Positions 54,658-64,000 of a stretch of 64,000 nt of DNA are shown piece after piece (within the stretch, counting starts at the first letter, position 1; every line of letters begins with the position of its first letter). This DNA comes from Harmothoe impar (taxonomy: Eukaryota > Annelida > Polychaeta > Phyllodocida > Polynoidae). Position numbers and translations under genes: made by a program. The stretch spans positions 62,721,773 through 62,785,772 of the forward strand of contig OX381707.1 in NCBI GenBank assembly GCA_947462335.1. Direction: 5' to 3'. The notes under the pieces were generated by a model that saw nothing but the letters and a program-made list of their open reading frames with translations, made no database searches and was not told the origin of the DNA.

Positions 54658-55319
54658 CTGCTAATCCTTTATACAGGTAACACGTGTTCAACTAATTACA
54701 CTATTGTATGACAGTCGGTACACGGATTAATTTTAAACCACCCTCCCATCTGGATCCATGTCTGGTGGGTGGAAGGATCCAGCTGAAAAGCGTGATTAGG
54801 GCTTTTGTTTCTCTTATGATAGCAGCAGGTCAGCATGCGACAGCTGAAAATGTCAGACTAAGTCGAATTGTTTGTTTACAAACAGTCACGTGTCACGTGG
54901 TGTTGTTTACAAACAAGAGAGCCACGTGGTGTTGTTTACAAACAAACCCTAAGTAGGTCACGTTACCCTAGTTACCAGAATGCCGGCTTCTGATTGGCTG
55001 AGCCTAAGTAGGTCACGTGACGTAAGTAGGTCACGTTATCATGGTTACCAGAATGCCGGCCTCTGATTGGCTGAGAGCTTCTAAGTAGGTCAGTAGGTTA
55101 CCCAGAATGCACCACTAATCCCCTAAGTAGGTCACTTCCGGTCACGTGACCAAATGGAGGCCTCTGATTGGCTGCAGGGTTACCCAGAATGCACCACTAA
55201 TCCCCTAAGTAGGTCACTTCCGGTCACGTGACCAAATGGAGGCCTCTGATTGGCTGCAGGTCGATTGAGTAATAAACAGTACTTAACTATAGTCCCGTTC
55301 CGATACATACTATACTACT
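54658..55319. repeat. Right terminal inverted repeat of the Polinton-like element
   Basis: Reverse complement of 50218-50879, same length, no difference noticed. The mirrored 82-codon frame lies at 54708-54956. Followed by the AACATG duplication. Confidence 0.95.
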
Positions 55320-55914
55320 AACATGAAAAAAAAACAGTGTCATGGATGTCAATCTTGAATGTGTTTACTACCTTTCACACTAGGTGCCTCTAAAACCCAT
55401 TTCTATCGACATCCTTCATCTAATTTCAGGTATTGAACGGGAGAATTTATAAAGCAGTTGTAGTTAGTTTTGATTGGCTAGAAGTTTACTTGCTCTCCGA
55501 TGTCAACATCATCACCACCCGGCATAAGCAACCAAGCAACATACTATACAAAAAGGATTAGCGATATCATTATAATCATAATTTATTTGCATAAATCAGG
55601 CTATGAGCCCATGCAGAAAGAATTGTACTAGCTTCCCTCTTATCAAAACATCCCTTAGGATGAAACCACAAAGGCGTAAGTCTAAAAAAGTATTTTGCAA
55701 CTACTTCTGAAGGACTTATAGGCATGGCAAACAATTGAGTTCATTAAATTGTGCCACAGTCATTACAGGAGGATACACTTTTGTTATCCGGATACATGAA
55801 TACAGCCCTGTTGAGTAAGCTGGTAATTCCCCATTGCTTCTGGTGGTAATATCTAGTCCCACCCTAGCCCAATACAGTTTATAGACTGTGACTAAATGAA
55901 GACCTAGAAACTAA

Positions 55915-56598
55915 CCCTTTCGTGCCCAGAACTCCAATTATGCAGTTTTAGCACTCATATACATCACCCTGACCCCCCTGTTAATCAGATCAGGATGATT
56001 TTTACAGCAAAAGAGGCGTTTTGAAACAAGCTTTCGAATGATACCAAAATATGCTATGCTGCGGTGGGTGGTTTGATCATACAATACAAAATTATATCAG
56101 AAATTTATGTCTTAAAAAATTGCATTCAAAGCACCCACAATGCGCGGTCTGGCAATAGGTGGGCACATTAATTAAAGATATTCACAGAAATATTGATAAA
56201 AAATATAAAAATATTGACAAAATATATTTTTATTATTTTTTCCTGGAGATTATGATAACAGTTTACATTTCCTTCAATTCTCAATAGATATGCCCTCATG
56301 TGGTCCACAATTGGATTTTGTAAGCCCAAATAGTCTATTTTTGACTAAAAGAGCAGAACCAGACCGATGTGTAGGATTAGCAATATAGTTTGATATCAGT
56401 GAAAGGAATGTTTATGGTTGTCATGGTAACCCAACTTAGAATGCTTTCTCAAATATAGTAATGGAAAGAGCATGCCAATAGCTTTCAAAAAGTGTAATAT
56501 GAAACATACATCAGAACAGAATATTTAGTTGTTACAATATCTTCCAATGATGATACAAAAAACTCGCCTTTGTCAAAATAGTTCTGGGCACGAAAGAG
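55915..56598. mobile_element. piggyBac-like miniature element
   Basis: Inverted ends CCCTTTCGTGCCCAGAAC on the left and CTCTTTCGTGCCCAGAAC from the right, 684 bp apart. TTAA follows the right end (56599-56602) and CTAA precedes the left (55911-55914), a TTAA duplication with one change. CCYTTT ends at TTAA are the piggyBac pattern. It interrupts duplication copy 2 only. No transposase. Confidence 0.7.
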
Positions 56599-59500
56599 TT
56601 AACTAGTGAATTCTCCAGGAACCAACAAGGAGAGAAAGAAAGGACAAGAAGAGGAGTGGCCATGGAAAGTTTAGTGCATTCTGCTGAAGTATTATTGAAT
56701 GGTATTGATAACGTGTCTCTCTCATAAATGTTCATCTGTCTTTTCATTTTCAGTTTCTACCTTATCTAATCCATTCCCCTAATTCCCTATGATTTTGCTC
56801 AAATTTGACTTTGTTGCTCAATATAATTTGACTTTGTTGCTCAATATAATTATGGTCATTTTGGAATAAAATACACTAGAACAGCCATGGTTGGATCCCA
56901 TGAGATTCATTTCTCGAGCTCTTACTGTCCATGCATATCATTTTAATATGCCCCAACCCATAAATAATACATTTTTACAGTATTTGGAACATGTATATGT
57001 AGGATTTAGAATTTGGTTAAAAATCGAATATACCCACCTTAATCAACATTTAGGAACAGTATAATAGTGCAACTATAAATAAGTTCCGTTTACCAGCTGT
57101 TTACATTGTTATAAACCATCAATGAATTGGTACTGATATAGATCCCTGATTCACAATAAGAAAACGGATCCCGACCAGAGATACTACACAAATAGTAGCA
57201 GGTGTACTCATCTAATGAAATTAGAATCTAATTGATTGTATTTCAAGCAACATCATAAGTAACATAGATTAAAGAATTTACAATACTGAATATTTTAATT
57301 TGGCTGTGGGAGTATTATCATGTGAAGTCTTAAACATCAAGTATAAAGAAACTGGCATATAGTACAATATAATTAATTTCCAATCCACTGACACAATATT
57401 TGTATCATAGACCTTTGGCTATACATAAAAAACAACAGTTCTAAAATAGAAGTACAGTTTTAGAAAAAGAGTTAATGGCTGGCACTTTACTCAGTCCTTT
57501 TAGTACTGAAGCACTCAGATTGAATTACCGGTCTCCATTTTCTTAGCCCTTTCACACCCGAAGGACTTCTCATTTGCTGCAGCTGGTAGATACTTGGTGA
57601 AATCAGTATTGACCGTTGTATCTAACAGGTCTCCGACAGCAGTAGTCACGAGATTAAGGTTGAAGCTGTAGCAGCCATACCATAGAACCTTACCCAGTTG
57701 GCACAGAACATTAATCAACATTGAGAACTGGTTGTAACTCATTGTAACTCAAGGCAGTTTATAAGTTTCACATTTTGTTTTGTTCACTTATCATTTCCCC
57801 CTGCCTACAAGATTTGAATGTTCATTAAATTGCACTCTCTTGCAGTTAAATTGTACCTTAGGGACTGATTATTTCTTCACAACAGGGCGGGGGTGGGGTG
57901 GTTGGTGGACTTTGGGGATGGTATCAAAGTTATTTGGACCCCTCAAGGGGGAGAGGGTAAGACACTTAGGACTTTTACTAGTAAAAACAAAAATGATATA
58001 GAATAGTGGTTGGCTTAAAAAAAGGGACAGAATAACCGTGGGTCTGTTGCACTGGGAAGTGGGGAGGGTATATTAACTCAATGTGCTCACAAGGGAATCC
58101 ACCTCTTATTGTTCCCATATTCCATCATTTCTATGTTTTTCCTTTGTATCTGATTTCTATCACTCGTAATGAGCTTTGACACTGTTTGATCTCATAAGTC
58201 TTTTTCATCTTGTAATGGACAGCCACCAATGTTGTCCATTGGGTGGCATGAAGTACTAGCCAAGTATGGAAGAGTTGAGCTGTATAGAGGGGATTGAGGT
58301 ACTTTAGATAAGATATATAACATTTTCTTCATAGACATGAAAATCACTGAGGCTAAAAAAATAGGGGTTTGTTTATTGTCACTTAACTGAGACTAGCAAA
58401 ATAGTGCCGGGTCCTCTCTATTTTTCTTTTGAGAATTTAGAGTGAATTTTGAGTGAAACTTGATCTATCACCATAGTGAATAAAATCCGCCATCCCCTCA
58501 AAGGTAATCCAACAGGAAATAGGAGAAATGTATGTTTTTCATAAAGCTATTTTGATATGGCCGAAGAATTCCCCATTAGATACAAATATCCTTCAGGAAA
58601 CAGCCATCTCTATATTATGGCCTTACGATGTATGTTTGTCTCAGTCTGGTTGTTTTCTATAATTATATACATCTGTCTGTTAGACCATTCCCTTTTATTT
58701 CCCTTTTCATCTCCCGCATGTCCTTCCTCTGAGATGCTGGGAATAGAGGAGGGGTTAGTTTGCTGCCCCCTGTACGCAGCACAGTATATTGGCAGAAGGG
58801 TAGATTACACATAATGTCATAAAAATAATGGAGGGTCAATGTTGCCAAAAGTACCATCCCATAAGACTTAGGTGCTCAGCATTGCCTTACTTTTACATGA
58901 GAGTAGTTTGGAGACATTGACTCTTATAATTACAATGTAAACCTTTTCTCTTGTTGGTGATCCAATCCATGAACTGATGAAAGGGATTGTAATGCTGTTT
59001 GTCCTCTACAGCTGTGCCCACATCTACAGGAAAGAGGTACAGGAGATAACTGCTACTTTTTTTGGAGGATAGTGTGTCTCCATATTTGCCTGTTCCCATA
59101 CACACGACCAAACAAACCGCTGCCTTTGATATCACAGTTGTACCTCCCTTGTCATATGATACCATGCCAAGCTTCAAATGTGTATGAGTCCCAGACCCGC
59201 AATTATGGACGTTTTCAACAACACACAGCCAACAATCAGGTCTGTTGCCTTTACCAAGCCTCATATGGCAGTTGTTCTGGGGTCCAGAAATATAGTACAA
59301 TAAACAAGCCAGGTCTATTCAGAAGGAAATGTAGATACAAATTGATATATTATATCGTCACCTCAGTGGGGAGAGGTAGGTGAATTTCTTTTTGATATTC
59401 CTATTTCCAGAGACATAGGTGTACTTGGAATGGTCTCATACATGAAGTATTGAAATCATGGCATTTCAACTTCACCTACAAAGTGGTTTCATACCCTTAG

Positions 59501-59654
59501 ATCATATATAGCAGCATATTACAATAATCATATTAAATGGTATCTATGCTCACAGATAGACAAAGCAGTTACGACCTTTCTCCGCTGTTGAAAACATTTT
59601 CAGTTGCGACCTTTCTCCACGGAGGTGATGATATTATATATTGATTTATTATAT

Positions 59655-59815
59655 ACTTAATGGTTCTGACTACTATTACTATTACTACTACTAGTACTGG
59701 TACTACTATTGTCATTGCTACTACTATATATTGATTTATACTTAATGGCTCTTACTACTATTACTACTACTAGTACTGCTACTACTACTGTCGCTGCTTC
59801 TACTACTACACAAAA
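59655..59815. repeat. (TAC)n microsatellite, copy 2
   Basis: Interrupted TAC/CTA array in two blocks, each preceded by 'ttatacttaatgg', so the block itself duplicated locally. Counterpart of 42490-42607. Confidence 0.85.
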
Positions 59816-59846
59816 CCTTGAAGTTTATTCACTCCTAAATAAAATA

Positions 59847-60275
59847 TGTGACCAATTTCAACCAAATGGGTCGGAAGTCACATAATATAAAATATTGTGA
59901 TGTTGCCATATTTCTGTAGTGACCCATTCATGTGGTATATGACAAGTAGTGTATTAGCCAATATTCATGCTTAAGCGATAATTTGGTCTTTTTTCTCGAT
60001 TTAAATGGAAATTAATTAATACAAGATAATTAACATTTAAATTAGATATTAGTTATACTATTATACGGTACACTCATGGTTCATATGGCCATCATTTTTG
60101 GAAAAAAAATGGAGGTTAAAATCTGGTTTGTAACTTTGCATGCCAAAAGATAACCATTCATATCAGAAAAAAAAGTCACTTTTCAAAAATTATATTTTTT
60201 TCAACCCTATGCCACTCAAAGAGCCAATATCTCTTAAAAGTGTGACTTCCAACCATTTTGTTCAAATGGGTCACA
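59847..60275. mobile_element. ~429-bp inverted-repeat element (TGTGACC...GGTCACA)
   Basis: Arms of about 34 bp (TGTGACC..TTT.AAC.AAATGG.T.GGAAGTCAC) are inverted at the two ends. Copy 1 lacks it at the matching place near 42655, where 'tttattc' runs straight into 'gttgtttacccaagcctg'. No ORF of note. Confidence 0.7.
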
Positions 60276-61900
60276 GATGTTGTTTACCCAAGCCTGAATC
60301 TCTGAGTCTCGTCCTTACCATGTTGGAATCAGTAATGGTTAGTCAGATCCTAAACTAGCCTGTTGCAATTTCTATTTATGGATACTGCCTGATAATGAAG
60401 CTGTTGACACATCTAAGGATGGATGTGACATTGACGATTGATGAGACCGTGAGTATAAAATACTCCAGATCTTTCTCATGAGAACCGATTGATTAAAGGG
60501 CATACTGGTTCTGGTAATCTGTTTGCAATTAAAAAGATCACTTCTTCATTTTAAAAATAGGATTATACTGTCGCTCACACCATCCGAGTTGGGGGGAAAT
60601 CCCACCATTCATTCTGGTTCCTGTACTCTGGTTTCAAGCTACCATTCGGGATTGCCCAAACCCAGCAAACTTCAGGTTTAGGGTCAAATTAGTGGTTACG
60701 AGTGTCTCCCTGTGGTGTGGAAGGATTTGGGAACCAAAGTATAGGTAAGGGTCAACTCACTTATCATAGAGAGCCAGCTCCAGCGAGCTCCGGTATGACA
60801 CTATAATATAATCTATTATATAGCGTCCATTGTGGTAGGTGGTACAGGGCTCTCATCATCCTTGCTTTCCTTGTCTTCCTCATAAGAAGCCTTACTTATC
60901 AACTCCTTAACCTCCTTATAAAGTACTAGGCCTTAGCTAGGCTTCTCACAGCGGGGACTGAGGCTCGAGTAGTATATACAATGCAATTGCACAGCACAGG
61001 TGACCAGGAAACATCACATAAATCATAAGTTTAATCCCTTCTAGTAACATTGTGAAAATAGTTCCAAAATGTAACTATAGGCTCCATGAATATTTGGTAA
61101 AGTATTATACTTTTTGTAATAATAATTATGCTCCTCTATTTCTTATCTTATCTTATGTTTGCATATCAATGATCAATGTGGAGTGATTTTCTCAGTTGTT
61201 AATGCGAGTGTCTTGTATAATGGGACCTCAGAAAAAGAGAAATGTCAGAGAATGACAGCATATAGCCCTTCTTCATCATATTTTCACTGAATATACCACC
61301 CAGCTCTTGGAAACAAGAGTTGTTCATACATATATACCTGAGTATATTCAGCTTTGCTAAAAAATACACATCCATACTAAGTGCCCCTGCCTCTGTAATT
61401 AAGGCCACATTACTTGCTGTATCAAATAATGAGATAAGGGAGGGTTAATCTACACATAGTGGATGTGTCTAATGCACTGTCAGGAGTGAGCAACTTCTAA
61501 CACGTATATAACCTGATGACTTGGTGGATACATGTGTAAGCCTTTACATTATATATATATATATATACACGTCCCATTACCACAACATCAGACATACAGG
61601 GGGAGTTCAGACACTTATGATGGTGCACTATTGAATAATTATATTGAAGCTTGTTATTGTGTGTTAATCATAGCGTAAGGAAGTCTTTACAACTATAGCA
61701 TAAAGAAAGGTTATACATCAGATTTCTGTAGATATAAACGAAAGACCATAAAACAGAAATGGCAGAGAGTACCATTATATTCTACATGATAAACGTACCT
61801 CTCCCCACTCCTTCAGGTAGTTTTTTCATGGTCCGCCATGCATTTATGTACCTTCCCTCCTTTACCAGTCGGGGTTCGGGTAACCTTTGAGGGTTTCCTA

Positions 61901-62085
61901 TTAAAGGCCCAGAGACCATAATATATATAGAGCTGAGTACCTGTCCCGACTGCACTCTGACTGTTACTGGACATGCAGTAAGATCTGCGGGTTTAAACCC
62001 GCAGGTCTCGGTACCCCTCCAGCGGCAGTCGGAGTGCAGTCGGGACAAGTACTCAGCACTATATATAGGGGCACTGGGCCTTTAA
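61901..62085. repeat. 185-bp imperfect inverted repeat
   Basis: The left arm (TTAAAGGCCCAG, CTATATATA-type stretch, GAGTACCTGTCCCGACTGCA) is mirrored by the right arm (TGCAGTCGGGACAAGTACTC, GGGCCTTTAA). A GCGGGTTTAAACCCGC palindrome lies in the middle. Copy 1 (about 44965-45030) has only the right arm. A frame of 88 codons on the minus strand is chance. Confidence 0.75.
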
Positions 62086-63013
62086 GGGCCGTTGATTATA
62101 CTGAATGAATGATTCAACCCACTCACTCCTTTAAAGTTTACAATAGAAGTCCGAAATAGTCTACCCACCTGCGCCTCCATGTCCATCCCACACAGTGCTA
62201 TACATGAAAGCTCACTGCACCTTTACAGGCTCATACTCATAGGTATATGAATAATAATGGTGGAACAGAAATCTATGTGAGTATCAGAAACGCTTATTTG
62301 TTAGTTAAACATAAGACCAAATAGGGGGTGGATGTCCTAGAGGGTAAATGTTCTAGGTGGCAGATTTCCTAGAGAGCAGCTGTCCTGTCACCCTCTTAAT
62401 TTGTTTTACTTTTAAATAGAGCTGATTTAATTGGTCAGGCGGGAGAATAAAAAAAGGATTATCATGATCCCATAGGAAGTAAAACTTGGAAGACCACTTA
62501 CTTGCTTATGAGCAACAATTAAAAGGGCCTCTTGACTTTGATTTCTGTAATATTCTGCCATTAAACAATGCACAGTTTTTAAACCTGTCTCTAATGGTGT
62601 GTGCTGCTAATAGTGAGAGGAATCTGTCTTTGAAGCTTCAGGGCAAAGATTAATCACCTTTTGGTGGGAGGGCCTGATACCAGTGATATAGAGCTGTGGT
62701 GTCTAAACCCACGTTTTAACAGATATTTCATTATGTGAGACATAGCCGGTGTAAAGGCTTAGGCCTATGAAAAGCGGCAGGAGGGTAACCAGTTTACAAA
62801 TGACTGGCCATGGGATTCACTTATTTGTGGACAGATAGTTGGTAATCCTAAATGTGTGTGGAAACCTTTTCAGAAATGCCATAAATCTACTAAACAATCA
62901 CACAATACGATTTAAGGATGGAAGGCGGTGGAAGACTATCTCTTGCTAATAAGTAGACTGTGATGTGAAGTTTATTTTCTGTCATAGTCTAAGCCCACAG
63001 CCATAATGCATGT

Positions 63014-63328
63014 GGCTGTGTCTCACGACCTTGGGACAATGTTTTTGTCTCTGATCGGGTGCCGTCTCTGACCGGGTGCCGTCTCTGACCGGCTGCCGTC
63101 TCTGACCAGGTTTCAGAAAAAGGTGTTTTAAAAAGAATTATACTCATATATATATAAGGATTTGTAAAAACGTTATGGCGGTTGTTATAATCATAGTTAT
63201 AATTATAATTAGCCTCCTGCTGCTAGTATTTTGACCTTATTATGCCAAGCCGGTCAGAGACGGCACCCGGTCAGAGACGGCACCCGGTCAGAGACAAAAA
63301 CATTGTCCCAAGGTCGTGAGACACAGCC
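63014..63328. mobile_element. 315-bp miniature element (GGCTGTGTCTCACGACC ends)
   Basis: Inverted ends of about 80 bp start GGCTGTGTCTCACGACC and contain repeated GTCTCTGACCGGGTGCC units, four on the left and three on the right. The 4-bp duplication is ATGT (63010-63013 and 63329-63332). The middle is AT-rich. No ORF. Confidence 0.88.
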
Positions 63329-63560
63329 ATGTAGGCCTACACATTGTGCAGTCTTTCTGTACACTAGTTAATTTAAATGCCTACAACGAAAGCAATCAGT
63401 GTGTGCCCAAATGTACTGAATGGGGAGACAAATTAATTAATTACATTGTTCCAGCTCTAATTAGGGCTAATCACATTGTGGCCGAACAGGTTTGAATCAA
63501 ACACACACAAAACCAATTGTCCTAAGAATTCCTGTCACACATAATCTGGATCTATAAATC

Positions 63561-64000
63561 TAATTACTGATTGGGGATTGGGGATGCCTGGTGTCCCTTC
63601 TGTGTGACTCAAAGTTGAATGTCTTACCTATCAGCAATGCTTTTAAAAAAAGTGGGCATTTCTCTTATATTTTATGGAATACAGCAGCCCCATTGACTTA
63701 ACCAAAGAGGTCCGTATTACACTCTCCCCGTGAAATAACCCATGCCCGTATTTCACGACCCTGTCATCAAAACGGCGGTTTGTTTACATTTGAACGGCGT
63801 AGAAAGAAGCCATTTTAGCCTATTTAGGCTCCCCCCCTATAATAATTTAATTTGAATCGAAAAAGGTAAGAAATAAATACAAAGGAACACTCGTTTTGGT
63901 CTGTAGCTGGGTTATTTCACTTGTTGAAGGTAGGACCCTTCCTTCAACTCAAGAAATAACCCAGGCTACGGACCAAAACTCGTGGACCTTTGTCTTTTTA
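63561..64000. repeat. Inverted-repeat element at the right edge, cut by the window
   Basis: Arms at about 63880-63930 and 63941-63993 (GTTTTGGTCTGTAGC.GGGTTATTTC against GAAATAACCCAGGCTACGG) fold around a short centre. Single GAAATAACCC motifs near 63733-63744 may belong to the same element. Its right end lies outside the window. 63561-63700 shows nothing else. Confidence 0.65.

Larger units (their letters stand above)
50218..55319. mobile_element. Polinton/Maverick-like non-autonomous element
   Basis: 5,102 bp with long terminal inverted repeats of 662 bp that appear identical. The ends are AG...CT with a short tandem start (AGTAGTATAGTATG), and the target duplication is 6 bp, AACATG (50212-50217 and 55320-55325). 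Long repeats, AG termini and 6-bp duplications are the known signature of Polintons. None of their usual genes (protein-primed polymerase, retroviral-type integrase, packaging ATPase, protease, capsid proteins) is present. Inside are diverged pieces of terminal-repeat-like sequence, one 262-codon gene and a CAG repeat field. It is therefore a deleted derivative or cargo-bearing relative that must be moved in trans. Identical ends mean it is young. Confidence 0.75.
48229..63560. repeat. Ancient tandem duplication, copy 2, expanded by insertions
   Basis: Same order of islands as 36241-45960. The extra length is largely explained by elements at 49051-50114, 50218-55319, 55915-56598, 59847-60275 and 63014-63328, none with a counterpart in copy 1. 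The rest is non-coding with isolated frames of up to 135 codons (58893-59300, minus), the best candidate for a leftover exon but without support from copy 1. Confidence 0.85.

Overview
The window reads as intergenic, transposon-rich DNA from an animal, most likely a marine invertebrate. The grounds are a tyrosine-recombinase retroelement of Ngaro type, a Ty3/Gypsy LTR element, a Polinton/Maverick-like element, many short inverted-repeat elements, AT-rich background and no recognisable host gene. The species cannot be fixed from the sequence. Every long open reading frame belongs to a mobile element.

Layout. 1-6.8 kb: palindromic minisatellite and other short repeats, then featureless DNA. 6.8-7.7 kb: a foldback element. 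7.7-9.3 kb: one copy of a diverged tandem duplication. 9.3-29.6 kb: a Ngaro-like retroelement on the minus strand with the order A1-gag-RT/RNase H-tyrosine recombinase-B1-A2-B2. Its reverse transcriptase is split just before the YLDD box by a very large plus-strand Gypsy element (LTRs at 11521-12004 and 26103-26586, 4-bp target duplication CATC). 29.6-34.0 kb: the second copy of the flanking duplication. 36.2-46.0 kb and 48.2-63.6 kb: two copies of a second, larger, ancient tandem duplication. Its second copy is swollen by insertions, including a 5.1-kb Polinton-like element with 662-bp terminal inverted repeats.

The Gypsy element is the most unusual object. It has a histidine-tRNA-type primer site, a coiled-coil ORF1, a gag with a CCHC knuckle, and an intact pol reached through a textbook -1 frameshift signal (G GGA AAT plus hairpin). 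After pol comes a third intact gene of 1073 codons that I cannot assign. That gene has what looks like its own core promoter (NRF1-type palindrome plus TATA box), and five short perfect hairpins follow its stop. A small non-autonomous DNA transposon built from 16 copies of a palindromic motif sits in the 3' part.

The left end of the Gypsy insertion is rearranged. Its 5' LTR is followed by 1,125 bp of Ngaro sequence copied from beyond the 3' LTR, then a 19-bp LTR tail, then the internal region. The pattern is best explained by repair that used the 3' LTR as template, overshot into flanking DNA and was closed by end joining.
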